NCBI RefSeq assembly: GCF_003231285.1
Contig: NZ_QKNS01000001.1
Location: 682,001 to 746,000 of the forward strand
Direction of reading: 5' to 3'
DNA from: Hymenobacter sediminis
GTDB lineage: Bacteria > Bacteroidota > Bacteroidia > Cytophagales > Hymenobacteraceae
Length of the DNA: 64,000 nt
A program made the position numbers and the translations under genes. The notes beneath the pieces are model-generated. The model had not been told where the DNA came from. It saw only the letters and a program-made list of their open reading frames with translations, and did no database searches. This document shows positions 10,524 to 19,446 of this stretch, piece after piece; position 1 is the first letter of the stretch, and every line of letters starts with the position of its first letter.

Positions 10524-10738
10524 ACTTACATGGAAACGGGCAGGTAAGCCGAATGCTCAAAATACTGTGCCTCAGCGCGGCACGTTTTCAAAAATAGCAC
10601 GAAGTAGCTAAAACGCTACCCCTGCTGCGAATAAGAACCCCGAAGTTCCACTTGGGTCCGGCACTAGGCAGCTGCCCGAAAGCAGCCATCCGCCAAGACC
10701 GGAGTGGTACTCCGGGGTATCTGAACTCTTGGGCCTGA

Positions 10739-12178
10739 CTAGGCCTCTACCGGAGCCAGTGTCTCCGTAACCGAGTTAGCAAAGGCAAGCAAGTGCTCCT
10801 CACGGAAAGCCCCGCTCAGAATCTGCAATCCAATAGGCAGACCTTGCGAATCCTTCCCGGCCGGCACCGAAATAGCCGGTACGCCTGCCAGAGAAGCCTG
10901 CACCGTGAAAATATCTGCTAAATACATCGCCAGCGTGTCCTTATTCACATCCCCAATACGGAAGGCCGTAGTAGGGGTGGTCGGCAGCACCAGAAAGTCG
11001 TACTCACGCAGCAATTCATCGGTTTTCTCCTTGATGAGACGGCGCACACGCTGGGCCTTGGTATAGTAAGCGTCGTAGTAGCTGGCGCTCAGTACAAAAG
11101 TACCCAGCAGAATCCGGCGCTGTACCTCCGGCCCGAAGCCCTGAGAACGTGTTTTCTTGTATAGCGACTCCAGATCTGTGGCGTCGGGGGCGCGGTAGCC
11201 AAACTTCACCCCATCGTAGCGGCTCAGGTTTGAGCTGGCTTCGGCGGTAGTCAAGATATAGTAGGTTGGCACTATAAAGTCGAGGTAGGGAAAATCCACC
11301 GACTCTACTACATGCCCCTGCCCCCGGAATTGCTCCAGCGCCTGCTCCGTTGCAGCCTTGATTTCTGGGTTTAGACCAGGGCGCTCCAGGCAGTCTTTGA
11401 TGTAGCCAATGCGGTAGTGCGGAGCCGGCGCCAAGTGTTGGCTGTAGGCAGGCACTTCGCGCTTGCTAGCGGTGCTGTCGAAATTATCAGGGCCGGCCAT
11501 TACTTCCAGCAGCAAGGCCGCGTCTTCTACCGAACGGGTAAGCGTTCCAATCTGGTCAAAGGATGAAGCGTAGGCAATCAGGCCGTAGCGCGAAATGCGC
11601 GAGTAAGTCGGCTTAAAGCCTACAATGCCGCAAAAAGCCGCCGGCTGGCGCACCGAGCCACCCGTGTCGGAGCCAATAGAGGCCAAGCACATATCGGCTT
11701 GCACGGCCACTGCCGAGCCACCCGAAGAGCCGCCGGGCACCCGCTCAGGGTCAATTTCATTGCGCGACGGGCCGAAGTACGACGTTTCGTTGGAAGCACC
11801 CATGGCAAACTCGTCGCAGTTCTGGCGGCCAATCAGGATGGCATCCTCATCGAGCAGGCGCTGCACAGCCGTACCCGTAAACAACGACTTGAAGCCTTCC
11901 AGAATGTGGCTGCTGCTCTGCAGCGTGTGCCCTTCGTAAGCCAGCACATCTTTCAAGCCGATAACCATACCAGCCAGCTTACCAGCCGTGCCGGCTGCCA
12001 GCTTGGCGTCCACGGCATCGGCCTGGGCCAGGGCCTCTTCAGGCCACACTTCCAGAAAAGCGTTGAGGTTTTCTTTGCGGCGGATATTATCCAGATAATA
12101 CTCCACGAGCTGACGGCAGGACGTGGTGCCTGCCGTCAGCTCGTGGCGAACTTCCGTGAGGGAGTTGAAGCGTCTCAA
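10739..12178 (-). CDS. gatA: Asp-tRNA(Asn)/Glu-tRNA(Gln) amidotransferase subunit A
   Basis: 479 aa, full length. GatA is the glutaminase subunit of GatCAB, supplying ammonia to convert Glu-tRNA(Gln) or Asp-tRNA(Asn) to the amide form. The amidase-signature Ser-cisSer-Lys triad is complete: Lys76 in IGLKDV, Ser151 in the GGSSGGS loop and Ser175 in SDTGGSVRQP. gatB and gatC are not in the window. It follows the two tatA genes after 92 bp that hold an imperfect inverted repeat, so cotranscription with tatA is possible. Start MRRFNSLTEV matches the usual GatA N-terminus. Confidence 0.95.
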   Translation of the reverse strand: MRRFNSLTEVRHELTAGTTSCRQLVEYYLDNIRRKENLNAFLEVWPEEALAQADAVDAKLAAGTAGKLAGMVIGLKDVLAYEGHTLQSSSHILEGFKSLFTGTAVQRLLDEDAILIGRQNCDEFAMGASNETSYFGPSRNEIDPERVPGGSSGGSAVAVQADMCLASIGSDTGGSVRQPAAFCGIVGFKPTYSRISRYGLIAYASSFDQIGTLTRSVEDAALLLEVMAGPDNFDSTASKREVPAYSQHLAPAPHYRIGYIKDCLERPGLNPEIKAATEQALEQFRGQGHVVESVDFPYLDFIVPTYYILTTAEASSNLSRYDGVKFGYRAPDATDLESLYKKTRSQGFGPEVQRRILLGTFVLSASYYDAYYTKAQRVRRLIKEKTDELLREYDFLVLPTTPTTAFRIGDVNKDTLAMYLADIFTVQASLAGVPAISVPAGKDSQGLPIGLQILSGAFREEHLLAFANSVTETLAPVEA

Positions 12179-12205
12179 GACGAAAAGGGTTTGAGTAGGT
12201 ACAAG

Positions 12206-12270
12206 GTAGTCGGTAGTGGGTAGTAAGATGAAGGATTGACTCTTATATCCTACTACCTAACACCTGCTAC
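12206..12270. repeat. Imperfect inverted repeat between tatA and gatA
   Basis: Arms 12206-12225 and 12251-12270 are complementary at about 15 of 20 positions and are rich in GGTAGT/ACTACC units, with a 25-nt AT-rich loop. It begins right after the stop of the upstream tatA gene. It may be a weak terminator, an mRNA-stabilising hairpin or a dispersed intergenic repeat. Confidence 0.5.
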
Positions 12271-12642
12271 TTAGTGCGTTTGGTCGAGGCGGGGGCGCTC
12301 CTCAGAGGTAGGCGTAACCGGTGGAGTAATGCCGCCATCCATGGGCGGAGCCACGGACGTAGCAACCGGGGCTTCAGCTACCGGAGTAGGGGTAGGCGCC
12401 TGGTAAGGCTGCTGATTGAACTGCTGCTGGTAAGGCTGCTGCGGATGCTGGGGTTGACCGGCGTTTTCAATTTCGCTCCGGATTTCCCGCGAAGCGTCCT
12501 TGAATTCCCGAATGCCTTTGCCCAGACCGCGCGCCAGCTCAGGAATCTTGTTGGCGCCGAAGAAAATCAGGATGACGACCATGATGAGCATAATCTCACC
12601 ACCGCCTAAATCCCCCAGGAAAAGAAAGAGAGGAGTGTTCAT
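12271..12642 (-). CDS. tatA: Twin-arginine translocase subunit TatA/TatB family, long C-terminal tail
   Basis: 123 aa. TatA-type proteins polymerise around TatC to pass folded proteins across the inner membrane. One N-terminal transmembrane helix (about 13-30) is followed by the family hinge FFGANKIPELARGLGKGI and an amphipathic helix. The tail after residue 60 is rich in Gln/Pro/Ala (QPQHPQQPYQQQFNQQPYQ), which is unusual compared with its 74-aa neighbour. It starts 12 bp after the first tatA stop, so the two are almost surely one operon. It could serve as TatA or as a TatB-like partner; sequence alone does not decide. Confidence 0.92.
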   Translation of the reverse strand: MNTPLFLFLGDLGGGEIMLIMVVILIFFGANKIPELARGLGKGIREFKDASREIRSEIENAGQPQHPQQPYQQQFNQQPYQAPTPTPVAEAPVATSVAPPMDGGITPPVTPTSEERPRLDQTH

Positions 12643-12654
12643 GGTAGAAAAGGC

Positions 12655-12879
12655 TTAACGGCGCGGAGCCGTAGGATCATTCGGATTTACAGACTGGTCG
12701 CGGAATTCCGGCTTCTCCTCTTTAGAAGCGTCCTTAAATTCACGGATACCCTGGCCCATGCCCCGGAACAGTTCGGGAATACGCTTGGCTCCAAATAACA
12801 GAATGATAGCGAGACCGATCAGGAGAAGCTCAGTACCGCCAAGGCCGCCAATACCAAGCAAGAGGGTGGCAAAGTTCAT
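12655..12879 (-). CDS. tatA: Twin-arginine translocase subunit TatA
   Basis: 74 aa, typical minimal TatA: short periplasmic N-terminus, one transmembrane helix (about 15-31), then LLFGAKRIPELFRGMGQGI and a charged amphipathic helix. It is the first gene of the tatA-tatA(-gatA) series; a TACCTTTA box lies 73 bp upstream. tatC is not in the window. Confidence 0.94.
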   Translation of the reverse strand: MNFATLLLGIGGLGGTELLLIGLAIILLFGAKRIPELFRGMGQGIREFKDASKEEKPEFRDQSVNPNDPTAPRR

Positions 12880-13195
12880 AAGAAGAAGCCGTTAGGCCAG
12901 AAAATGAAGTGGCAAAGCTCCATATACGCAGCTTTGTATGCATCAGGGTTGTAAAGGTACCGCATAATTTCAAAATCAGTTCCCTGTCAACTTGCTGATG
13001 TGCGCTGCCACCGAGCTAACTTGGGCGTGCTGAACCGTAAATCTCCTATAACCCTACCCAGCGAATCGGGCCTTTTAGCCCGTAAACAACGCCACTTAGC
13101 GGGTCAGTAGGAGAAATTCGAGTCTATATACGCTATTTAGAAGGTGCTTTACAACTACTATAGTGTAACGCGCCTTGTCACCTGCATTAGTCCCA
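12880..13195. other. Divergent intergenic region between tatA and the GAF-LytTR gene
   Basis: 316 bp. It holds the tatA promoter box (12952-12959) and a small hairpin CGGGC-CTTTTA-GCCCG near 13068-13083. No convincing TAnnTTTG box for the plus-strand gene was found. Nothing else recognised. Confidence 0.6.
12952..12959 (-). promoter_or_regulatory. Possible -7 box of the tatA promoter
   Basis: TACCTTTA on the minus strand, one base off TAnnTTTG; no clear -33 element. It would give a 5' UTR of about 65 nt. Confidence 0.4.
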
Positions 13196-14149
13196 ATGCC
13201 ATTTAACCTGTCTGCCCCTGACCGCCCCGTCAAGCCCGCGCTACGTCGAGCTGAGGAAGCTGCGCGGTTAGAAGCTCTGCGCAACTACCAAATTCTGGAC
13301 ACGCCGTCTGAAACGGCGTTTGATGACTTAGTGCGCCTGGCCGCCTATATCTGTGGCACACCTATTTCCTTGGTATCGTTGATTGATGCCGAGCGTCAGT
13401 GGTTTAAAGCCCGCGTAGGGCTCGATGTTCAGAGCACGGCCCGCAATCTGGCCTTTTGCCAGCACGCTATTCTTTCGGATCAGGTTTATGAAGTGGAGGA
13501 TGCCACCCAGGATCCTTTATTTCAACAAAACGACTTGGTTACGGGTGAGCCTAACATCCGGTTCTATGCCGGTGCTCCCCTTATCACACCCGACGGACAA
13601 GCCCTGGGCACCATTTGCACCATTGATACAGTGCCTCGCCGTCTGACGGAAGAACAACGCGATGCGCTGCGCATTTTGGCCCGGGAGGTAGTGTCGCACT
13701 TGGAGCTGCGGCGGGCCCGCATTCAATTAGAAGAGGAGAAACACAAGTTGGAGGGGTTACTACGAATGGCTAACGATACAGCCGAATCATTTTACCTGAA
13801 CGGAGGGCAAAATGAAATTTTTATCAAGCAGGACCACAAGCTACTGCGCGTAAGCACGGCCGATATCCGCTACGTGGAGGCTCTTGGCGACTACGTGAAT
13901 ATTTACTCTGGACGGGAGCGGTACACCGTGTACAGCACCATGAAAGAACTGGAGGCTAAGCTGCCCATCCGGGATTTTGCACGGGTACACCGCAAGTATA
14001 TTGTGCGGCTTGACCGCATCATTGCCATTGAGAACGATGCCGTGATTGTAGAAGCGGGGCGCAGTGCTGAGCAGGCTACCAGTGTATTGCCCGTGCCTAT
14101 TGGCAACTCCTACAAAGCAGGATTGCTGAGCCGCCTGAATCTGATTTAA
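13196..14149 (+). CDS. GAF domain-LytTR DNA-binding regulator
   Basis: About 317 aa from ATG 13196 (a TTG seven codons upstream is less likely). A GAF sensory domain covers about 20-165 (LVRLAAYICGTPISLVSLID, then FYAGAPLITPDGQALGTICTID), typical of GAF domains that bind small ligands or tetrapyrroles. A short linker leads to a C-terminal LytTR DNA-binding domain, about 220-310, with the family signatures DIRYVEALGDYVNIY and FARVHRKYIVRLDRI. It has no receiver domain, so it is a one-component regulator whose input is probably read by GAF. Targets unknown; it stands alone, divergent from tatA. Confidence 0.9.
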   Translation: MPFNLSAPDRPVKPALRRAEEAARLEALRNYQILDTPSETAFDDLVRLAAYICGTPISLVSLIDAERQWFKARVGLDVQSTARNLAFCQHAILSDQVYEVEDATQDPLFQQNDLVTGEPNIRFYAGAPLITPDGQALGTICTIDTVPRRLTEEQRDALRILAREVVSHLELRRARIQLEEEKHKLEGLLRMANDTAESFYLNGGQNEIFIKQDHKLLRVSTADIRYVEALGDYVNIYSGRERYTVYSTMKELEAKLPIRDFARVHRKYIVRLDRIIAIENDAVIVEAGRSAEQATSVLPVPIGNSYKAGLLSRLNLI

Positions 14150-14256
14150 GCTCAACAGTGAGCTGCAGTGTTCAGAATGCTGCGATTCGCCGAGGGAAAA
14201 AACCTATTCAGCGAATTTGCGGAAGCCAGATATAATTCGGCGTGTATCTTTCGCCA

Positions 14257-14381
14257 TGTTATCGGGAATGACCCCAGTTGCCAATGCCTATCCTGACATT
14301 GGTGGCCGGGGGAGGGATTCTGATAGCTAAGTTTGTTTTCATAGCTCAGAAAGACACCGCATGCTGTGCGGTGTTTTTTTT
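14257..14381 (+). ncRNA. Possible small RNA or structured 3' UTR
   Basis: After a TATCTTTC box (14245-14252) comes a long hairpin (14266-14320; arms starting GAATGACCCC and ending GGGGGAGGGATTC, with a GCCAATG/CATTGG core), an AU-rich linker and a perfect intrinsic terminator on the plus strand. The T-run points to plus-strand transcription, away from any annotated gene start. It does not match the SRP RNA, tmRNA or RNase P signatures I know. It could be an independent transcript of about 125 nt or the tail of the LytTR mRNA. Confidence 0.4.
14354..14381 (+). terminator. Intrinsic terminator on the plus strand
   Basis: Perfect 8-bp stem ACACCGCA/TGCGGTGT, 5-nt loop, then a run of seven T. 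It ends either the LytTR gene transcript or the small RNA candidate; the EnvC-like gene ends 10 bp further on the other strand. Confidence 0.85.
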
Positions 14382-14391
14382 GCTCCCTGAC

Positions 14392-15762
14392 CTACTTGCG
14401 ACCCAGCCAGTTCTCGGGGTTCAGGTTAGCGCTGTTGTGCCACACCTGAAACTGAACCTCCGAAGTGCCCTCCGCATCCGTGGAAACGGTACCAATAGTT
14501 TGACGAGCACTTACAGTCTGGCCTTCACTCACACTCACGCTCCGCAGCTTGGCATATACCGTAAAGTAGTCGCCGTGCTGGACCATTACAATGGTGTTCA
14601 TGCCCGGCACGCTGGCTACGGTAAGCACCTTGCCACTAAACACAGCCCGCACTGGCTCACCAGCGTTGGTTTGAATATCAACGCCCCGGTTTTCTACTAC
14701 CACGTTCTTAAGTACCGGGTGGTTGTGCCGCCCGAAGTGCTGGCTGATAAAGCCCCGGCCCACGGGCCAGGGTAGGCGGCCTCTGTTATCGTGGAAGGAA
14801 GCTGCTAGCTCAGCGCCTTCCGGAGTCATTGTCACGCGGTCAACCCGTTCGGCAGCGGCCTCCGCTGCTGCTTCTGTAGCAGCAGTGCTGCTGGTGCGGG
14901 AGGTAGCGCCGGGGCTACGGGCCGGAGCTGTGGCCCCAGCACTGGCCCGCTCAGCGGCTGCCTTCGCGGCGGCGCGGCGGGCGGCCAGACGGGCGGCACG
15001 GGCAATTTCTTCTCGTACGCGCTGAGCAATCAGGTTATCAAGCCGACCCACGGCTTGCTGACGGGCCGCTAGCTCTTGCCGGAGGGTTTGCTCCTGTTGC
15101 GTAAGTTTGGTAACCACCTGATCCTGCTGAGTTTTCAGGGTGAGCAGGTTCTTTTTTTCGGAAAGCTGGTTGTTGAGCAGGGTGCCTTTCTCCTCCTGCT
15201 TTTCCTTAAGGCCGCTGAGTTGGTTGCTTAGGCGCTGCTGGGTGTGGGTAATTTGGGCCGCTTGGGCCTTGCGCACTTCCGTGTACTGACGGATGTAGCG
15301 CAGACGTAACATAAACTGGTTAAACGATTCCGAGGCGAACAAGAACATCACTCGATTATACCCGTTGGCAGTTTTGGAGCCGGTGTATATCAAACGGGCA
15401 TATTCAGCCTTAAGCTGCTCTAAACTTTGGCGGGTTTGCTGCACCTGATTTTCCGTCTGCCGAACGTCGGTTTCCAGATAGCGCAGCTCGCTGCTAATGT
15501 TCTTGATGATGCCCTGCTGCGCCGTTAACTTTTCCTTTAACGCATTTAGCTGGCCCACAGAAGCTTGTTTCTGCTGCTGGGTTTGCTCCAGAATGCGGCT
15601 GGTTTCTTTGATGCGGCTAAGCGTCAGGCGCCGCTCGCGCTCCAACTGGGCTTTGGTTTTACGCGTTCCTGAGCCACTTCGCTGAGCCCACGCTGCATCA
15701 ATACTGCCTAGCACCAGCAGGCCAGAGAGCAGTAGCAGGCAGCCCTTATTTTTTCCGCGCAT
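14392..15762 (-). CDS. EnvC-like murein hydrolase activator (degenerate M23 domain)
   Basis: 456 aa exported protein: signal peptide (cleavage after AWAQ), a long coiled coil from about 30 to 240, an Ala-rich linker, and a C-terminal M23/LytM domain (about 340-456). The metal-binding set of M23 looks broken: the usual HxGxD is ENRGVD, YAHL is YAKL, and the HLHF motif is VQFQVW. Such domains in EnvC-type proteins do not cut peptidoglycan but activate amidases (established for EnvC and NlpD). Its ATG overlaps the end of the upstream DUF4292-like gene by 17 bp, so translation is probably coupled. Part of the envelope block with the TPR and nucleotidyltransferase genes. Confidence 0.9.
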   Translation of the reverse strand: MRGKNKGCLLLLSGLLVLGSIDAAWAQRSGSGTRKTKAQLERERRLTLSRIKETSRILEQTQQQKQASVGQLNALKEKLTAQQGIIKNISSELRYLETDVRQTENQVQQTRQSLEQLKAEYARLIYTGSKTANGYNRVMFLFASESFNQFMLRLRYIRQYTEVRKAQAAQITHTQQRLSNQLSGLKEKQEEKGTLLNNQLSEKKNLLTLKTQQDQVVTKLTQQEQTLRQELAARQQAVGRLDNLIAQRVREEIARAARLAARRAAAKAAAERASAGATAPARSPGATSRTSSTAATEAAAEAAAERVDRVTMTPEGAELAASFHDNRGRLPWPVGRGFISQHFGRHNHPVLKNVVVENRGVDIQTNAGEPVRAVFSGKVLTVASVPGMNTIVMVQHGDYFTVYAKLRSVSVSEGQTVSARQTIGTVSTDAEGTSEVQFQVWHNSANLNPENWLGRK

Positions 15763-16510
15763 ATCCCTTAGGTACCGAGAACGGAAACTGCAGACGCTCC
15801 TTATCGATGTCTACGGAGCGGTAGGTGATAGTGAGGGTAGTAGGGGGCGTCTGGCCCTGCTGAATCTGCACGAGGCTGCTGTAGGCAAAGGCTTGGGGTG
15901 TGCGCTCCAATACTCGGAAGTCGGCGTAATCGACAGTGAGCTTGTTCGTGCTGGCCGGTGCCTGCACTTGCAGCTGCTGAATCCGGCCACGATCAAGGTT
16001 GATGAGCTGCTGCACCAACAGGCCGGCCTGCTCATAGTTTACGCGTTGCACAGGACCCTCGGTAACTACCGTGGGCTGGGTGGCGGCGTTCAGCGGCGCT
16101 AAGTAGTTGCCTAGCAACAGGGCCTGAATCATATCAAAGGTGACGGGCACATTCAGCCGCTGACTGAGGTAGGCGAAGTCGCCGGCGTAGTACTCGCGGT
16201 GCAATTTGTCTAGAACCTGTACCGAGTCGCGGGTAATGTAGATGCGGCCGCCTTCTACCCCAATCAGAGACGCCGAAATCCAGATAACGCTGTCTTTGCG
16301 AATGCGCACGTTGATGTTGCCGCTCTGCTGATCAAACTGCGCCTTGCCTTTCGCCGCCAGAAATCGGAAATCAACGTTAGCCGCCTTCACTGACTCCGGG
16401 ATGGCCGCCGTTGGCTTGGGTGATTTGGAGCCGATAGAAACAAGTTTGCGGCTGCAGCTGCCCAACAGTAAGGTGGCGCTTAGCAACACCAGCAAAAGGC
16501 GGTTACTCAT
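15746..16510 (-). CDS. DUF4292-like lipoprotein
   Basis: About 254 aa from ATG 16510; a start 45 bp upstream would be inside the TPR gene and would spoil the signal. The lipobox LLGSC at about 14-18 marks it as a lipoprotein. The body resembles the LolA/LolB-like DUF4292 family of Bacteroidetes (stretch KAQFDQQSGNINVRIRKDS followed by ISASLIGVEGGRIYI), suggesting a role in handling lipids or lipoproteins at the outer membrane, by fold analogy only. Its start overlaps the TPR stop by 8 bp and its end overlaps the EnvC-like gene: three genes in tight translational coupling. Confidence 0.85.
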   Translation of the reverse strand: MSNRLLLVLLSATLLLGSCSRKLVSIGSKSPKPTAAIPESVKAANVDFRFLAAKGKAQFDQQSGNINVRIRKDSVIWISASLIGVEGGRIYITRDSVQVLDKLHREYYAGDFAYLSQRLNVPVTFDMIQALLLGNYLAPLNAATQPTVVTEGPVQRVNYEQAGLLVQQLINLDRGRIQQLQVQAPASTNKLTVDYADFRVLERTPQAFAYSSLVQIQQGQTPPTTLTITYRSVDIDKERLQFPFSVPKGYARKK

Positions 16511-18320
16511 ATAATTTCTTGTCTTTAATCTTCCGGTCGATGAGCGGGGAAGCACCGCCTGTTTTTTTGGCTCGCTGCCATTCCAGCAGGGCCTTGTCCG
16601 GTTCGCCGAGTTGGTACAGCACGTCGCCGTAGTGCTCTATCACGGTGGCGTCGGAAGAGGTTTTCAAGGCCTTTTCCAACTGCTGGCGGGCGCCGGCATA
16701 GTCTTTCATGCGGTACAGCACCCAGCCGTGCGTATCTAGGTACGTGTCGTTATCGGGGTACTGTTTTACCAGCTTAGCCGACATTTCCCGAGCCTTGTCC
16801 AACTTCTCACCTCGCAGAGAGAGGTAGTAACTGTAGTTATTTAGCGCCTGGGCGTTGTTGGCGTCAAAGGTAAGGGCTGCCTCGTAAGCGGCGTCCGACT
16901 TAGGGTAGTCCTTCAACTCGTGGTAAGTGTCGCCGAGCTGGGTATCAAATTGCGCGAGCAGCTCCGGGTTATCGGTGGCCAGCTTGCGGCCATATTCCAA
17001 CGATTTGATGGCTTTGGTAGGCTGCTTTTTCAGTTGATGCCCTACCCCGTTATAGAACCACAAAGGTGCCTGGTTCGGGAACAGCTCCAAGGCTTGCTCT
17101 GTGTGGGTAAGCAACGAGTCTACCTGGTTTAGCTCAGCATCAATCAGCACTACCTGCTGCCAAATCTGGTAGCGGGAGTTATCAAGCTTGATGGCTTTCA
17201 GATAGTTGGCCCTGGCGGCGGTGCGGTTGCCAGTCACGGTCTGAATGTCGCCGGCAATGGAAAAGGCTTTGGCTTCTTGGGGGTGTACCCGGGTAGTAAT
17301 ACCAGCCAGATCCTGCGCGGTTTGATTCAGAGCCGGGTTAGGCAGTTGCTTGATGTAGTCAATCAGGATGCGAACTTTATCATCCACATCTAAGGCCGGG
17401 CTTTCGAAGGCCAGCTTGATTTGCTTTTCTGATTCCTGTGGGTTGTTCTGCTGCCGATACACATCGGCCAGAATCATACGGGCCCGCGGGTTGTCGGGGT
17501 CTAGCTTTAACGCTTGGTTTGATACCCGGATGGCGTCGGGGAAGCGGTTGTTCACGGCGTACATCTGGGCCTGGGCCAGCACGTAGCGCACTTCGTCTGG
17601 GTTAGTGGCAATCAGTACCTCGCCTTCCTGCAGTGCCTTGTCCAGGTTATTCTGCTTGAGGTAAATCTGCTGCTTTTTAAAGGAAACCTCATCCAGCGGT
17701 CCGAACTGCTTTTCGGCTTGGTCAAAGGTGGCCAGTGCCTCGTTCAGCTTGCCCTGCGCCATGTACAGGTCAGCCAAATTGAAGAGGTAGTACCCTGAGT
17801 TAGGCACCTGTTTAATTAAGGTGTTATACACCCCAATGGCTTGGTCGAACTGCTTCTGGGAGGCATAAATCTGCGCCAGCAACAGGTAGTAGTAAGCATT
17901 CTGCGGATCCAGCTTCACGGCCGCCTGCCCAAAGTTGGTAGCATCCTGCAGATTGCCACTCAGGAGGTTTGTTTCGGCAATCTTGTAGTTAACGGCCGCA
18001 TTGGTAGGGTTCAGCGCGTAAGCTTTCAGCAGGCGCTCTAGGGCCTTGTTGTAATCTTCCAGCAACACGAACCGCACCCCGTCCACGAAATATGCTTCGC
18101 TGATTTCACGGTCCTTCTCGGAAAGCGGACTGCGTTGTCGGGCGGCAGCATCTACGGCCGCCCGCCGGGCCAGCTCTTTTCGCTCCTTACGCGTGAGCTT
18201 GCGGGCCTTTTTCTCAGGGGCCGGGGTAGTGGCCGGGGCTGGTTTTGCCTGTTGGGCGTACGTCGGCCCAGCCAACAGCAGGCCCAGCAGAAGCACGGAG
18301 AAAATACCAAATCGACTCAT
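16503..18320 (-). CDS. Exported tetratricopeptide-repeat protein
   Basis: About 605 aa from ATG 18320, where a clean signal peptide begins (MSRFGIFSVLLLGLLL, cleavage near TYAQQ). An upstream frame extension of 30 codons lacks a signal and is not used. After a Lys/Arg-rich linker, roughly a dozen TPR units fill residues 80-590 (for example YNKALERLLKAYALNPTNA, AYEAALTFDANNAQALNNYS). TPR solenoids act as protein docking scaffolds in the periplasm. The partner is unknown; coupling to the DUF4292 lipoprotein and the EnvC-like protein suggests a shared envelope process. Confidence 0.9.
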   Translation of the reverse strand: MSRFGIFSVLLLGLLLAGPTYAQQAKPAPATTPAPEKKARKLTRKERKELARRAAVDAAARQRSPLSEKDREISEAYFVDGVRFVLLEDYNKALERLLKAYALNPTNAAVNYKIAETNLLSGNLQDATNFGQAAVKLDPQNAYYYLLLAQIYASQKQFDQAIGVYNTLIKQVPNSGYYLFNLADLYMAQGKLNEALATFDQAEKQFGPLDEVSFKKQQIYLKQNNLDKALQEGEVLIATNPDEVRYVLAQAQMYAVNNRFPDAIRVSNQALKLDPDNPRARMILADVYRQQNNPQESEKQIKLAFESPALDVDDKVRILIDYIKQLPNPALNQTAQDLAGITTRVHPQEAKAFSIAGDIQTVTGNRTAARANYLKAIKLDNSRYQIWQQVVLIDAELNQVDSLLTHTEQALELFPNQAPLWFYNGVGHQLKKQPTKAIKSLEYGRKLATDNPELLAQFDTQLGDTYHELKDYPKSDAAYEAALTFDANNAQALNNYSYYLSLRGEKLDKAREMSAKLVKQYPDNDTYLDTHGWVLYRMKDYAGARQQLEKALKTSSDATVIEHYGDVLYQLGEPDKALLEWQRAKKTGGASPLIDRKIKDKKLYE

Positions 18321-18435
18321 GAAAACAGTAGCGCGGACCCTGATGGCCGCGGTTTGGAAAAGAGGAAACCTAACCCCAACACGACGGAGCCCAACAAAGG
18401 TCCGCGCCACTGAAACGTCAGGAGACGCAAAAATA

Positions 18436-19446
18436 TCACACGCGCAGCGTGTTGTAGTCGCCGAGGCTTAGGTCGTTGGGGGTGCTGGCTACCGTGGCGT
18501 GGCTACCTACCATGGAGTTGGTCAGGTTGGCGTGCAACACCGTGGCCGACTGCTGCACGATGGAGTTTGAAACGATGGACGCGCGTACGTTGGTATGGTT
18601 GCCCAGTGAAACGTGCGGACCTACCACCGAATCCGTAATCACTACGCCCTCGCCGATGTATACGGGCGGAATCAGTACGGAATTGGTCACCTTGGCGGAT
18701 TCGGCTACCAGGTTCTCGCCGCGTTCCTGCAGATACTCGAGGTAGCGCTGGTTGGTGTACACGGTAGCATCTTTGTTGCCGCAGTCGAGCCACTCAGTTA
18801 CGCGGCCAGGCACGAACGTGGTGCCCTTATTCTTCATGTTCTCCAGAGCATTGGTGAGCTGATACTCGCCTTTGTCCTTGATGTCATTGTCGAGTAGGTA
18901 TTGCAGCTCACTGCGCAGGTACTCGCCGTCTTTAAAGTAATAGATGCCGATGATGGCCAAGTCAGAAACAAAGGTTTCGGGCTTCTCCACAAAGTCGGTA
19001 ATCTGACCTTGCTCGTTCAGCTTTACTACTCCGAACGGCTTGGGGTCTTCTACGCGCTGTACCCAGATGGTGCCTTCGGCGGAAGAATCTAGCACAAAGT
19101 CAGCTTTGAACAGGGTGTCGGCAAAAGCTACTACCACCGGACCATTAAGGGCCGATTGGGCGCACAGAATAGCGTGGGCCGTACCCAGAGGTTCGTCCTG
19201 GTAGTGAATAGTGCCTTTGGCACCTACTGACTCCGCAATCTGTACGAGGTTTTTCTCAACCTCCGCCCCGAAGCGCCCGATGATGAAGGCCACTTCTTCC
19301 ACGGGCTCGCCGCATACTTTGGCAATGTCTTCTACCAGACGCTGCACGATGGGCTTGCCGGCAATTGGAATCAGGGGCTTAGGAACGGTGAGAGTGTGGG
19401 GGCGCATACGCTTGCCCATGCCAGCCATCGGGACGATGATTTTCAT
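18436..19446 (-). CDS. Sugar-phosphate nucleotidyltransferase
   Basis: 336 aa from ATG 19446; the 37-codon upstream extension is non-homologous. It transfers a nucleotidyl group to a sugar 1-phosphate to make an NDP-sugar. The signature MAGMGKRMRPHTLTVPKPL at about 6-24 is the NTP-binding loop with its catalytic Arg and Lys; FADTLF and VEKPETFVSD follow, and residues 250-336 look like a left-handed beta-helix of hexapeptide repeats (IGEGVVITDSVVGPHV). Closest classes are glucose-1-phosphate thymidylyltransferases and GlmU-like enzymes; the sugar cannot be read from sequence. It sits between dut and the TPR gene. Confidence 0.9.
   Translation of the reverse strand: MKIIVPMAGMGKRMRPHTLTVPKPLIPIAGKPIVQRLVEDIAKVCGEPVEEVAFIIGRFGAEVEKNLVQIAESVGAKGTIHYQDEPLGTAHAILCAQSALNGPVVVAFADTLFKADFVLDSSAEGTIWVQRVEDPKPFGVVKLNEQGQITDFVEKPETFVSDLAIIGIYYFKDGEYLRSELQYLLDNDIKDKGEYQLTNALENMKNKGTTFVPGRVTEWLDCGNKDATVYTNQRYLEYLQERGENLVAESAKVTNSVLIPPVYIGEGVVITDSVVGPHVSLGNHTNVRASIVSNSIVQQSATVLHANLTNSMVGSHATVASTPNDLSLGDYNTLRV

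Noticed and set aside
13175..13195. TTG start for the GAF-LytTR protein
   Set aside because: The ATG seven codons downstream is sufficient and the extra residues add no domain.
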